DNA from: Kushneria phyllosphaerae
GTDB taxonomy: Bacteria; Pseudomonadota; Gammaproteobacteria; Pseudomonadales; Halomonadaceae
Reading direction: 5' to 3'
NCBI RefSeq assembly: GCF_900312995.1
Contig: NZ_ONZI01000002.1
Location: 62,001 to 126,000, forward strand
DNA: 64,000 nucleotides
In this document: positions 1 through 8,888 of the stretch, in pieces
How the letters are laid out: each line of letters starts with the position of its first letter
Position numbering within the stretch: position 1 is the first letter of the stretch
Notes under the pieces: generated by a model
What the model saw: the letters and a program-made list of their open reading frames with translations, nothing else
Told to the model about the DNA's origin: nothing
Database searches by the model: none
Made by a program: the position numbers and the translations under genes

Positions 1-531
1 GATGCCATAGGCATCAGTGCCATGCTGCTGCCCTGGCTTGTATGGCTTTTATGGCGAAAACGTCTGGCGGCCCTGATTCACTGGGGCGGGGCACTGGCCC
101 TGCTGGCGTTCAGCAACACGGCCCTCAAACAATGGATTGGACGTGCCAGACCGGACACTCCAGAACATTTGATCGGCTCGTTTTCCTACCCGAGTGCCCA
201 CGCCTCGACAGCGGTTGTCTTCTGGGGATTGAGTGCTGCGTTTATTGCCGAAGGGCTTTCAAGTCGCGCGCGACGATGGCCGTACTGGGTCGCCATCGTG
301 GCGGCAAGCGTCGTGGCCCTGTCACGCCTGACCTTTGGTGTGCACTGGCTCAGTGATCTCATTGGCGGTGCGCTATTGGGGCTGATCGTCTGTGGGGCTA
401 CCCGCATCAGCTACCACTTTTTTGCCCATCGCTATCTGGCAGGCGCCGTCCATCGCCGCCAGCTGGTACTGCTGACGCTGGCTTCCGTCGTGCTGGTGAT
501 CGCGCGCATCGTGTGGCTGCCCGCCTTCTGA
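1..531 (+). CDS. PAP2-family membrane phosphatase, 5' end outside the window
   Basis: A membrane lipid- or undecaprenyl-pyrophosphate-type phosphatase. The reading frame is open to base 1, so the true start lies upstream. All three PAP2 signature motifs are visible. Counting from the first Met in the window (base 22) they are KQWIGRARP (residues 36-44, K-x6-RP), PSAHAS (about 57-62, the PSGH motif with Ala for Gly) and SRLTFGVHWLSD (101-112, SR-x5-H-x3-D) carrying the catalytic His. Hydrophobic segments flank the motifs, as in integral PAP2 enzymes whose active site faces the periplasm. The substrate cannot be told from this part; PgpB/BcrC-like lipid phosphate hydrolysis is the family expectation. 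It converges with mpl downstream. Confidence 0.9.
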   Translation, partial: DAIGISAMLLPWLVWLLWRKRLAALIHWGGALALLAFSNTALKQWIGRARPDTPEHLIGSFSYPSAHASTAVVFWGLSAAFIAEGLSSRARRWPYWVAIVAASVVALSRLTFGVHWLSDLIGGALLGLIVCGATRISYHFFAHRYLAGAVHRRQLVLLTLASVVLVIARIVWLPAF

Positions 532-568
532 TTGGTCTTCCCGCCCCTGCTGCTGCATCAACACCAAC

Positions 569-597
569 GGGACCATCTTCCACCGGAAGATGGTTCC
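569..597. terminator. Hairpin between convergent PAP2 and mpl genes
   Basis: An inverted repeat (ACCATCTTCC / GGAAGATGGT) with a four-base loop sits between two converging genes. There is no good T-run on either side, so it is a weak intrinsic terminator or simply a transcript-end stabilising hairpin. Confidence 0.4.
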
Positions 598-606
598 GCC
601 AACCTC

Positions 607-1992
607 TCAGCCATCGATGTCGGCCGTTTGCCCGTAACGCTGCTCAAGGGCATTCAACAAGCGCTCATGGACGTTATCAAAGCCGCCGTTGCTCATGATG
701 ACAATTCGATCTTCCGGACGCGCCTGTTCCACCAGTGCCTCAATCAGCTGCTCGGTGGTGGTCATGACATGGGCCGGCACCGGGCAGGCCTGCGCCACCT
801 CTAGCACGGACCATCCCAGGGCCGCCGGTTGATACCAGTAGACCTCATCGGCGCTGGCAACGCTGTCCGGCAGGCGGGCCTTCATGGTGCCAAGCTTCAT
901 GGTATTGGAGCGTGGCTCAATGACGGCAATCAGTCGCCCGCGGGGCGTCACTGCCCTGAGTCCTTCCAGCGTCATGGCAATCGCTGTCGGGTGGTGGGCA
1001 AAATCGTCGATCACCTGAATGTCATTGACGCTGCCGCGCAGCTCCTGACGCCGGCGCGGAGACGCAAACGTGGCCAGTGCCGCAGCGGACTGCTCAAGCG
1101 TGACACCAACAGCACTGGCGGCAGCCATTGCTGCCAGTGCATTGCGCCGGTTGTGTTCACCGCTCATGGCCCAGCGCACCACTACTTCACCCTCTGGCGC
1201 CCTGACGACAAACTGCTGATCATCAACGCCATCTCCAAGCTGCCACTGCGCCTGATCCGTGCGCCCAAAGCGGGCGATCGGTGACCATGCCCCCATGTCG
1301 AGCACCCGAGACAGTGCCGGCTCATTGTCCGCCACCACCAGCTGTCCATTGCCTGGCACCAGCCGCACCAGATGATGAAACTGTCGCTCGATGGCCGCCA
1401 GGTCAGTGAAGATATCGGCGTGATCGAACTCCAGATTATTGAGCACGGCCACTTCCGGCAGGTAGTGAACGAACTTGGAGCGCTTGTCGAAAAAGGCCGT
1501 ATCGTACTCATCGGCCTCGATCACGAAGACATCGCCGGACGAGCCGGCACGCGCTGAAACGCCCAGATTACGCGGGATGCCACCAATCAGAAAACCCGGT
1601 GCCAGCCCGGCCTGCTCAAGGATCCACGCCAGCATGCTGGCCGTGGTGGTCTTGCCGTGCGTCCCGGCCACTGCCAGTACGCGGCGCTCGCGCAGCACGT
1701 TATCGGCCAGCCACTGAGGCCCTGAGGTGTAAGGGATGCGCTGATTGAGAACGGCCTCGACCTCGACGTTACCGCGAGACATCGCGTTGCCGATGATCAC
1801 CAGATCGGGGCGGGGATCGAGATTGGCCTCATCAAAACCGTGCCCGGCATCGATACCGTGCGCCGCAAGCTGTGTGCTCATCGGGGGATAGACCCCCTTG
1901 TCCGACCCGGTCACCCGATGCCCGAGTTCACGTGCCAGCAGCGCCAGGCTGCCCATGAAAGTGCCACAGATGCCGAGAATATGAATATGCAT
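607..1992 (-). CDS. mpl: UDP-N-acetylmuramate:L-alanyl-gamma-D-glutamyl-meso-diaminopimelate ligase
   Basis: Cytoplasmic Mur-family ligase of peptidoglycan recycling. It joins the recovered tripeptide L-Ala-gamma-D-Glu-meso-DAP to UDP-MurNAc at the cost of ATP. The 461-residue length is normal for Mpl. The N-terminal Rossmann start HIHILGICGTFMG (residues 2-14) is the Mpl version of the Mur ligase opening, the ATP loop is GTHGKTT (110-116), and LNNLEFDHADIF follows around 186. The product reads through the Mur central and C-terminal domains without interruption. It is transcribed divergently from the phosphofructokinase gene, with about 275 bases between the two starts. Start taken at the ATG on the family N-terminus. 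Confidence 0.95.
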   Translation of the reverse strand: MHIHILGICGTFMGSLALLARELGHRVTGSDKGVYPPMSTQLAAHGIDAGHGFDEANLDPRPDLVIIGNAMSRGNVEVEAVLNQRIPYTSGPQWLADNVLRERRVLAVAGTHGKTTTASMLAWILEQAGLAPGFLIGGIPRNLGVSARAGSSGDVFVIEADEYDTAFFDKRSKFVHYLPEVAVLNNLEFDHADIFTDLAAIERQFHHLVRLVPGNGQLVVADNEPALSRVLDMGAWSPIARFGRTDQAQWQLGDGVDDQQFVVRAPEGEVVVRWAMSGEHNRRNALAAMAAASAVGVTLEQSAAALATFASPRRRQELRGSVNDIQVIDDFAHHPTAIAMTLEGLRAVTPRGRLIAVIEPRSNTMKLGTMKARLPDSVASADEVYWYQPAALGWSVLEVAQACPVPAHVMTTTEQLIEALVEQARPEDRIVIMSNGGFDNVHERLLNALEQRYGQTADIDG

Positions 1993-2268
1993 GAAAAATA
2001 GGGCTCTCCGTCAAAAGCCGGATCAGCCTAGCATGGCCCGTGAATCGACGTCAGGCTCCGGTTCACCTGCAATTGATGCATCTCTGACTGGATCAGGCCT
2101 GCAGGTAATGGATATGATCGCCCCACGGGCGATGCCCGATGCCGGCCATCGATCCGCTGATCGACCAACAGCAGCGCTGCCCACAAGAGGCGCGCCACGT
2201 TGCCGAGAGACAGCTCGGTCAGCACTCACGGCGTTGGCCGACCTTCATTCATAAGAAGCAGGAAGCTC

Positions 2269-3528
2269 ATGACCTCCAGTAACGCCTTTTACGCACAATC
2301 AGGTGGTGTGACGGCCGTGATCAATGCCAGTGCCTGCGGCGTCATTCAGACATGCCGCAAGTACAGCGACCGCATTGGCACCCTCTATGCCGGACACAAT
2401 GGCATCATCGGCGCATTGACCGAGGACCTGATTGATACCAGCCTGGAAAGTGACGAGGCCATCGCAGCACTGAGACATACTCCGGGCGGCGCCTTCGGCT
2501 CCTGTCGTTACAAGCTCAAGGATATCGAGACCCATCGCAGTCAGTACGAGCGTCTCATTGAAGTCTTCAAGGCACATGATATTCGTTATTTCTTCTACAA
2601 CGGTGGCGGTGACAGTGCCGACACCTGCCTGAAGATCTCGCGTCTTTCCGAACAGATGGGGTATCCCCTGCAGGCCATTCATGTGGCCAAGACCGTTGAT
2701 AACGATCTGCCGATTACCGATAACTCTCCCGGTTTTGGCTCGGTCGCCAAGTACATTGCCACCTCGACGCGTGAAGCGGCGCTGGACATTGCCTCGATGT
2801 GCTCAACGTCCACCAAGGTGTTCATTCTGGAATCCATGGGACGTCACGCCGGCTGGATCGCCGCCGCCGGCGCACTGGCCAGTGAAACCAACGATGGCCC
2901 GCCGCACATGATCCTGCTGCCGGAAGTGCCCTTTGACCGCCAGCGCGTGATGAACCATATCGACGCGGCGGTCAAAAAGCATGGCTACTGCGTGGTTGTT
3001 GTCTCTGAAGGCGCCCGCTATGAAGACGGCACCTTTTTGGCCGATGCCGGCAACACCGACGCCTTTGGCCACCGCCAGCTCGGCGGTGTTGCACCGACAC
3101 TGGCCGGCATGGTCAAGCAGGACCTGGGCTACAAGTATCACTGGGCCGTGGCCGACTACCTGCAGCGCGCCGCGCGTCATCTGGCTTCCGCCGTCGATGT
3201 CGAGCAGGCCTACGCCGTGGGCCAGCGCGCCGTTGAATGCGCCCTTGAAGGCAAAAATGCCGTGATGCCCGCCATTCAGCGTGACAGTGAAGATCCGTAC
3301 AGCTGGTCGATCATTGATGCGCCGCTGGAGCAGGTCGCCAACCAGGAAAAATTCATGCCGGCGGAATACATCCGTGAAGATGGCTTTGGCATCAATGATG
3401 CCGGCCGACGTTATCTTCGCCCTTTGATTCAGGGTGAAGATTTCCCGCCGTTTGAAAACGGTCTGCCGAAGGTGGCCAGCCTGCGGCTGGAGCGTATCGC
3501 CAAAAAGCTGCCTGAATATCACCTTTAA
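2269..3528 (+). CDS. Pyrophosphate-type 6-phosphofructokinase
   Basis: Interconverts fructose 6-phosphate and fructose 1,6-bisphosphate. The 419-residue product is longer than the 320-residue ATP-dependent PfkA. The phosphoryl-donor loop reads GGGDS (residues 112-116) and the catalytic loop is AKTVDND (140-146). In this family, Asp in the second half of the first loop and Lys before TVDND are the known marks of pyrophosphate use; ATP enzymes carry GGDGS and GTIDND. The frame is open 23 codons further upstream, but the ATG at 2269 has an AGGAAG ribosome site seven bases ahead and matches the family N-terminus (FYAQSGGVTAVINAS). A strong terminator follows. Use of PPi is inferred from motifs only. 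Confidence 0.88.
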   Translation: MTSSNAFYAQSGGVTAVINASACGVIQTCRKYSDRIGTLYAGHNGIIGALTEDLIDTSLESDEAIAALRHTPGGAFGSCRYKLKDIETHRSQYERLIEVFKAHDIRYFFYNGGGDSADTCLKISRLSEQMGYPLQAIHVAKTVDNDLPITDNSPGFGSVAKYIATSTREAALDIASMCSTSTKVFILESMGRHAGWIAAAGALASETNDGPPHMILLPEVPFDRQRVMNHIDAAVKKHGYCVVVVSEGARYEDGTFLADAGNTDAFGHRQLGGVAPTLAGMVKQDLGYKYHWAVADYLQRAARHLASAVDVEQAYAVGQRAVECALEGKNAVMPAIQRDSEDPYSWSIIDAPLEQVANQEKFMPAEYIREDGFGINDAGRRYLRPLIQGEDFPPFENGLPKVASLRLERIAKKLPEYHL

Positions 3529-3568
3529 GGCCAGCGCCTGACGCTACGGTGTTAACACCGATGGCAAC

Positions 3569-3605
3569 AAAAACCCCCGGTCACTTGATGTGGCCGGGGG
3601 TTTTT
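3569..3605. terminator. Bidirectional intrinsic terminator
   Basis: AAAAACCCCCGG and CCGGGGGTTTTT arms frame a short loop. The A-run/T-run symmetry serves both the phosphofructokinase gene (+) and the converging kinase/phosphatase-like gene (-). Confidence 0.9.
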
Positions 3606-3629
3606 AATGCACACGTGCAAGAAAATGCC

Positions 3630-5387
3630 CTATTTGATCACCACGACCACCAGCAGCACCACCATCAGAGCCGCGGCAATGCCCTGCCACAGGCGCAGTG
3701 ACTTCTGCCGCGACGGCGTCTCCGACGTTTTATCAGGCGAGAGGGAAGATACGTCATCGTCCTCATCGTCGGTAAACGTTGTGGCATAGCGCAATGCCTG
3801 AATCAGCTCGGACAGGCGTCTGAAGCGCAGTGCTCGACGCGCAGACAATGCGCGCTGCAGGGCGTCATCCAGCGCCGCCGGCACCTGAGGATTGATATCA
3901 CGAGCGCGGCGATAGGTGAGCGTCGACAGCGCCTGTTCATTTTTCAACGTATTGGGGGCCACGGCATAAGGCATGGCGCTGGTCAGCAGCCAATAGATGG
4001 TCGAGGCGAGCGAGTACTGGTCGCTGCGGCGACTGACGCCCAGCCCCAGGGCATATTCCGGGGCGCTGTGCATGCCAAGGCGGCCATCGCGCGCCAGCGC
4101 CAGGGCAGCATTGTTGTCGTCATCAAGTCGGCGCGCGCAGGCGCCAAAATCAATCAGTACCACCTGATCATGCTCATCGATCATGATGTTTTCAGGACGA
4201 ATGGCCTGATGAAGAATGTCACGCCGATGCAGGGCATGTACGGCGCGAGCAAGCTGACGTGCAATATCAAGACGCTGCTCGATACCGGCTTCGGGATGCT
4301 GTTCAAGCCAGTGATCCAGCGGCTGCCCCTCGACGGGTCGCATCAAATAGTAGAGATGACGTCGAGGGCGCGGAGGCGTGACGATGCGCACCACAAAGGG
4401 AGAGCGCACCCGTTCGCCAATCCACTGCTGGAGCAGAAAATGCTCCAGGTACGGATTTCTCGATGACATCTCGGGGCTGGGGACCTTCATCACCATTCGT
4501 CGCAGCGAAGCCTCATCCCTGACCGCATAAACGTGCGCGCGCGACGTTTTCGAGATAATCGATTCGATCAGAAATCCATCAATACGATCTCCTGCCTCAA
4601 GCTCGGCCGGAATCGGCAGCTGTCCGGGAAGCTGCTCGGGCAGGCCTGCGTCTTCACTGGGCAGTCCTTCCACCCGGACCAGCTGAAAGCAGAAAGCATC
4701 GGCACCATAGCCGCGGGCCCCGGCACGCTCGCGCGCCATGCCGGCCAGGCGTTCGCAGGCTGCATCAAGATCGTTATCCTGCTGGCGAATGGCGTGCACG
4801 TAGTCCGTGGGCGTAAGCGTGCCGCGTACGGCCTGAGAGGTAAAAAGAAACACATCTCCGATCTTGAGCGGCAGGCTCATGTGATCGATATCAATGTTAT
4901 TGTCCATGCCCAGCGCCCGGGAGGGATAGCGATACCCGCCCAGATCCGTGACATGATCGCGTGAAAGCTGTTCGAACTCGGCACCACGCAGGCGAAAAAC
5001 GAGGGTATCGCCCATATGAAACAGAAAACTTTCCCGGCCACGGAAGACAATGGCGGACAGTGAGCTGATATAACTGCCGCCCTGGACGTAGCGGCTCTGG
5101 CTGTAACACCAGCCGTTGAGTGCCCGCAGCACTCGTGTTGCCGACGTCTTGATGTCCCAGTGATCAGGTGTGGAATAGTAATCGGCCAGAAAGCCACGTA
5201 CCGAAATATCGCCGGCCTGGCGGGCGATGGCGTTACGCCAGGTAGAATCCGCGATGATCGCACAGGCCCCCTTGATCTCGAGCTGACGAGGGTTACCGGG
5301 GATCTGGACCGACATCGATGAACGATGACGACGTTGATCAGGCGCCACGAACGCATGTCCGAAACTTAAAGACAGGCCATTTTGCAC
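3630..5387 (-). CDS. Fused PP2C-like and Ser/Thr-kinase-like membrane protein, probably catalytically dead
   Basis: A 585-residue protein with an N-terminal PP2C-like region (about 1-245), a protein-kinase-like region (about 265-540) and one C-terminal membrane helix (about 570-584). It belongs to the bifunctional kinase/phosphatase family. PP2C landmarks survive ([10 protein letters not shown]; a late Asp near 229), but the first metal motif is ADS rather than ADG and the usual TDG motif reads TSQA, so a metal-binding Asp is Gln. In the kinase half the Lys (VMKVPS, 301) and IDFGA (412-416) remain, while the catalytic loop reads HQAIRPEN (393-400) where this family has HQD, so the catalytic Asp is Ala. 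I confirmed the GCC codon on the DNA. Start chosen at a GTG with AAGGA upstream; a TTG at 5414 lacks a ribosome site. It is divergent from ppa. Confidence 0.8.
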   Translation of the reverse strand: MQNGLSLSFGHAFVAPDQRRHRSSMSVQIPGNPRQLEIKGACAIIADSTWRNAIARQAGDISVRGFLADYYSTPDHWDIKTSATRVLRALNGWCYSQSRYVQGGSYISSLSAIVFRGRESFLFHMGDTLVFRLRGAEFEQLSRDHVTDLGGYRYPSRALGMDNNIDIDHMSLPLKIGDVFLFTSQAVRGTLTPTDYVHAIRQQDNDLDAACERLAGMARERAGARGYGADAFCFQLVRVEGLPSEDAGLPEQLPGQLPIPAELEAGDRIDGFLIESIISKTSRAHVYAVRDEASLRRMVMKVPSPEMSSRNPYLEHFLLQQWIGERVRSPFVVRIVTPPRPRRHLYYLMRPVEGQPLDHWLEQHPEAGIEQRLDIARQLARAVHALHRRDILHQAIRPENIMIDEHDQVVLIDFGACARRLDDDNNAALALARDGRLGMHSAPEYALGLGVSRRSDQYSLASTIYWLLTSAMPYAVAPNTLKNEQALSTLTYRRARDINPQVPAALDDALQRALSARRALRFRRLSELIQALRYATTFTDDEDDDVSSLSPDKTSETPSRQKSLRLWQGIAAALMVVLLVVVVIK

Positions 5388-5459
5388 GTCACTGGCATCC
5401 TTTTTACGAGGCAACGGATTTGTCGTATTGTGCGGATCGGGAGCTGCCGATCAACCGGA

Positions 5460-5489
5460 TTGGTAATCGTCCTGCCTGGTTCGTATAAT
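5460..5489 (+). promoter_or_regulatory. Probable sigma-70 promoter of ppa
   Basis: A perfect -10 box TATAAT (5484-5489) lies 18 bases after TTGGTA (5460-5465). The spacing to the ppa start leaves a leader of about 50 bases. Confidence 0.6.
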
Positions 5490-5543
5490 TTTCCACGATT
5501 TTCACTCTCGAATTTTCAACCCGCAAACGCAAGGACTCGATCG

Positions 5544-6080
5544 ATGAGTTTCGACAAGATCCCCGCCGGCAAGGATGTTCCCCACGATCTGTTCGTGGCG
5601 ATTGAAATTCCTGCCAACCATACGCCGATCAAGTATGAAATCGACAAGGATCTCGACGCGCTGCTGGTCGATCGCTTCATGCCGACTCCGATGTTCTACC
5701 CGGCCAACTACGGCTTCATCCCCAACACGCTGGCCGATGACGGGGACCCGCTGGACGCCCTGGTGGTCACGCCCTACCCGGTACAGCCTGGCTGTGTCAT
5801 TCGTGCACGCCCGGTGGGCATCCTGCACATGACCGATGAAGCCGGCGAGGATGCCAAGCTCATCTGCGTACCGCACCAGAAGCTTTCTGCAGCCTACGAC
5901 GATGTCGAGGAAGTTACTGACCTGCCCGAGCTGCTGCGCCAGCAGATTGCGCACTTCTTCGAGAACTACAAGGATCTCGAAAAGGGCAAGTGGGTCAAGA
6001 TCGACACCTGGGGCGACAAGGCAGCTGCCATCAAGGCCATCGAAAAATCCATCGATGCCTATCAGAAGGACAACCACTGA
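5544..6080 (+). CDS. ppa: Inorganic pyrophosphatase
   Basis: Soluble family I pyrophosphatase that hydrolyses PPi to two phosphates in the cytoplasm and drives biosynthetic reactions forward. The 178-residue length fits bacterial hexameric enzymes (about 175). Active-site pieces are visible: [10 protein letters not shown] (51-60) and the metal-binding DGDPLDALV (66-74), then KWVKIDTWG near the C-terminus. The frame is open upstream, but the ATG at 5544 is preceded by AAGGA and matches the family start. It has its own promoter and terminator. Its position close to a PPi-type phosphofructokinase is notable, since both draw on the PPi pool, but the two are separate transcription units. Confidence 0.97.
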   Translation: MSFDKIPAGKDVPHDLFVAIEIPANHTPIKYEIDKDLDALLVDRFMPTPMFYPANYGFIPNTLADDGDPLDALVVTPYPVQPGCVIRARPVGILHMTDEAGEDAKLICVPHQKLSAAYDDVEEVTDLPELLRQQIAHFFENYKDLEKGKWVKIDTWGDKAAAIKAIEKSIDAYQKDNH

Positions 6081-6154
6081 TCACCAGCACGATCGGTTGG
6101 CTTCTGAAAGACTGATTGGCGAACCCCTTCGCTGAAAAAATGTCTTCATACCTG

Positions 6155-6191
6155 CATGTCGCGGCGCCGTTGCGCCGCGACATGTTTTATT
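6155..6191 (+). terminator. Intrinsic terminator of ppa
   Basis: A long GC-rich stem (CATGTCGCGGCGC / GCGCCGCGACATG) with a four-base loop, followed by TTTTATT. Confidence 0.92.
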
Positions 6192-6246
6192 CAGGCACTG
6201 CTTTCTTTCACTCTCGGCATTTTGATATGCCAGCGCTGCGGAGTTC

Positions 6247-8178
6247 ATGATGTCGCGCGCCCTGTTTTTTTTAATTGTTACCCTGCTGGGGGCCATGCTG
6301 TCAGGCACAGCGCCGGCCAGTAATTTCTTTTCCTCATCCAATGATGATGCTGCCGTCGAAGGCGCCAGTCATGTGGACAGCGCCACGACCTCTGCACCGC
6401 CCTGGAAGGCATCATCCGATGATGCTTCCGGCAACGGCGACTTCCTGCCGGTCGATCAGGCATTTACCTACAGAGCATGGCGTGAAGGCAATACGATCAA
6501 GGTGGGATTTGATAGTGCCGAGACCTACTATCTCTATCGCCACCGTTTTGATCTGCAGAGTGAGCAGGCAGACATTGCGCTGAGCGCACCCGACATTCCA
6601 CACGGCGAGCCCATTCATGATGAGTTTCTGGGAGATGTTGAGGTCTTTCATCACCCACTGGTGATCACGGCGACGCTGAAAGACCCGCTGCCTGACAATG
6701 CGTCGGTGCCGATTCGCATCAGTTTTCAGGGCTGCGCCGAGGCCGGACTTTGCTACTCCCCCGAGACACGTCATCTTGAGGCAGCGCCCGGCACCACGCC
6801 CGAGCGCTTTATCGGCGCGCGGATGCCCAACGATCCACCCCCTGTCACCGACACGGCGCCCTCTGATCAAAAGCCCAACTCTGATCAAGGTCGCAGGACA
6901 GAGGTGTCAACGCTGCCCGGCCAGTCCAGCCTTGTGATCATGATGGGCGTTTTCCTGCTCGCAGGGCTGGGGCTTTCCTTTACCCCCTGCGTCCTGCCGA
7001 TGCTCCCCATCGTGACGACCTTGGTGGTTGGCCAGAACGCCAACAAGAGCCGCGCTCTGATGCTGTCAGCGGCCTACGTGGCGGGCATGTCGCTGACCTA
7101 TGCTGCGCTGGGCACATTGATGGGAGTTTTCGGCGCCAGCCTCAATCTGCAGGCACGGCTGCAGTCACCATGGGTGCTGATCCCCTTTGCCGCCCTGTTC
7201 ATCCTGTTCGCCCTGTGGCTGCTGGATGTCTGGCAACTTCCCACCGGTGGCCGTCTTCAACAGCGCATCAGCGCCTGGCAGGACCGGCTCCGCCAGGCCG
7301 GTCTGCCGGGGGCTGCGCTGGCAGGCGCGCTCTCGACCCTGATCGTCTCTCCATGCATTTCTGCGCCCCTGGCCGGCGTTCTGGTCTATCTCTCGGCGGG
7401 AGCAGACCCACTGGCCGGCATGCTGGCCCTATTGGCCCTTGGCATTGGCATGGGCATTCCCCTGATGCTGGTCGCCACGCTCGGCGCCGGATGGCTGCCG
7501 CGCAGCGGCCCCTGGATGGAGAGCATTCGACGGCTGTTTGCCGTAGCGCTGGCAGGCGTTGCCCTGTGGCTGCTTGACCGTCTGGTGCCTTCAACGCTGT
7601 CGCTTGCGCTGTGGGGCAGTCTGGCCGTACTGACAGGTGCGGGAATGGGAGGACTGTCACGCACTAAATCAGCGCTATGGCCGCGTCTTCGCCAGGCACT
7701 GGCCCTGATGGTTCTACTCTGGGGTGGGCTGTGTCTGATCGGGGCTTCCATGGGCCATGATGATCCGTGGATGCCACTGGCAGGTCAGCGTGCCACATCA
7801 GACAGCAGTGACGCAGCCGCCCCTGACATGACCACCGTGACGACCCGTCAGGCGTTCGACCGTGTCATCAGTGATGCTGATAAACCGGTCATGATTGACG
7901 TCTATGCTGACTGGTGTATCAGCTGTCGGCATTTTGAACGCGACGTGCTGTGGGACCCGGAGATACGCCGGCAGCTGCAGGCATTTACCCTGATCCGTCT
8001 GGACGTCACGGATAACGGTCCGGAAGCGCGCGCGCTGCTCAAGCGCTATCACCTTTTTGGTCCGCCGGCGCTGCTGTTTTTCAGCAAGGGGCAGGAAATG
8101 CGCGCCCAGCGCACGCAGGGTGAAATCAGCCACCAGCAAATGCGCCATCTGCTCAAGCAGGTCGCAGAAAACGGCTGA
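6247..8178 (+). CDS. dsbD: Thiol:disulfide interchange protein DsbD
   Basis: Inner-membrane electron carrier that brings reducing power from cytoplasmic thioredoxin to the periplasmic DsbC/DsbG and cytochrome c maturation routes. The 643-residue protein has a signal peptide (1-24), a periplasmic alpha domain with the reactive pair Cys163 and Cys169 (GCAEAGLC), a polytopic beta domain with Cys248 (FTPCVLP) and Cys370 (VSPCISAP), and a C-terminal thioredoxin-like gamma domain with CISC at 557-560. All six redox cysteines are therefore present. Start is the first of two adjacent ATGs after GGAG. It comes just before accBC, as in Pseudomonas, except that the usual aroQ in between is missing. Confidence 0.96.
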   Translation: MMSRALFFLIVTLLGAMLSGTAPASNFFSSSNDDAAVEGASHVDSATTSAPPWKASSDDASGNGDFLPVDQAFTYRAWREGNTIKVGFDSAETYYLYRHRFDLQSEQADIALSAPDIPHGEPIHDEFLGDVEVFHHPLVITATLKDPLPDNASVPIRISFQGCAEAGLCYSPETRHLEAAPGTTPERFIGARMPNDPPPVTDTAPSDQKPNSDQGRRTEVSTLPGQSSLVIMMGVFLLAGLGLSFTPCVLPMLPIVTTLVVGQNANKSRALMLSAAYVAGMSLTYAALGTLMGVFGASLNLQARLQSPWVLIPFAALFILFALWLLDVWQLPTGGRLQQRISAWQDRLRQAGLPGAALAGALSTLIVSPCISAPLAGVLVYLSAGADPLAGMLALLALGIGMGIPLMLVATLGAGWLPRSGPWMESIRRLFAVALAGVALWLLDRLVPSTLSLALWGSLAVLTGAGMGGLSRTKSALWPRLRQALALMVLLWGGLCLIGASMGHDDPWMPLAGQRATSDSSDAAAPDMTTVTTRQAFDRVISDADKPVMIDVYADWCISCRHFERDVLWDPEIRRQLQAFTLIRLDVTDNGPEARALLKRYHLFGPPALLFFSKGQEMRAQRTQGEISHQQMRHLLKQVAENG

Positions 8179-8186
8179 CCGGATTT

Positions 8187-8211
8187 CGCCCGTATCATCG
8201 GGCGACTTTCT
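8187..8211 (+). terminator. Short hairpin after dsbD
   Basis: CGCCCG and CGGGCG arms around a six-base loop, followed by ACTTTCT, just after the dsbD stop. A modest intrinsic terminator. Confidence 0.5.
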
Positions 8212-8256
8212 GGACACCGTTAGCTTTTTTCGGCAAACTTCTCCAATACATTTGCG

Positions 8257-8284
8257 GCGACGTGATCGTCTGAGATCATGTCGC
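8257..8284 (+). promoter_or_regulatory. Hairpin in the accB upstream region
   Basis: Eleven-base arms GCGACGTGATC and GATCATGTCGC pair around a six-base loop; the only non-Watson-Crick position would be a G-U pair in RNA. It lies about 125 bases before accB and is not followed by a T-run, so an operator or leader structure is more likely than a terminator. No function is known to me. Confidence 0.4.
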
Positions 8285-8407
8285 TATCTTGCCGGTTGAC
8301 CTTCAGGTTAACCATGAGGTGTTCGAAGGCACATTCGCTGCCTGACAACAGAGTTTACTTTCCGGGTCCTGTGCCAGACGAGACCCGATCGATCAACAGG
8401 TATTGCC

Positions 8408-8875
8408 ATGGACATTCGCAAGGTCAAGAAGCTCATCGAGCTGCTGGAAGAATCCAACATCAGCGAAATCGAGATTCAGGAAGGCGAGGAGTCCGTCCGC
8501 ATCAGTCGCAATCTGCCCGGCCAGCAGGGCCAGATGATGATGCCTCAGGCACCGATGGGCTATTACCCCCAGCAGCCGCAGCAGGCTGCTCCCGGCAGCA
8601 CACCGGTTGCCACCGAAGAGGTCGCTCCTGCCGCACCCAGCGGTCACCAAGTACTCTCGCCCATGGTGGGCACTTTCTATCGCTCACCGGCACCCGGTGC
8701 CAAGTCGTTCGTCGAGATCGGCCAGAGCGTCAAAAAGGGTGACACCATCTGCATCGTTGAAGCCATGAAGATGATGAACCAGATCGAAGCGGACAAGGAC
8801 GGCGTGATCAATGCCGTGCTTGTTGAAGATGGTGAGCCGGTCGAATTTGACCAGCCCATGATCATCATTGCCTGA
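8408..8875 (+). CDS. accB: Biotin carboxyl carrier protein of acetyl-CoA carboxylase
   Basis: Carries the biotin that shuttles carboxyl groups from the AccC biotin carboxylase to the AccA/AccD carboxyltransferase, the first committed step of fatty acid synthesis. The 155-residue product has the AccB N-terminal helix region ([15 protein letters not shown]), a Pro/Gln-rich linker (about 45-80) and a C-terminal biotinyl domain with the acceptor lysine Lys121 in EAMKM. It is followed 13 bases later by accC, so the two are cotranscribed. The partner accD lies far away at 48.7-49.6 kb; accA is not in the window. Confidence 0.97.
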   Translation: MDIRKVKKLIELLEESNISEIEIQEGEESVRISRNLPGQQGQMMMPQAPMGYYPQQPQQAAPGSTPVATEEVAPAAPSGHQVLSPMVGTFYRSPAPGAKSFVEIGQSVKKGDTICIVEAMKMMNQIEADKDGVINAVLVEDGEPVEFDQPMIIIA

Positions 8876-8888
8876 CAGGATTTTCAGC

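Noticed and set aside
2803..3522. Antisense open frame over the phosphofructokinase gene
   Set aside because: Lies entirely within a firmly identified gene and shows no motif or ribosome site.
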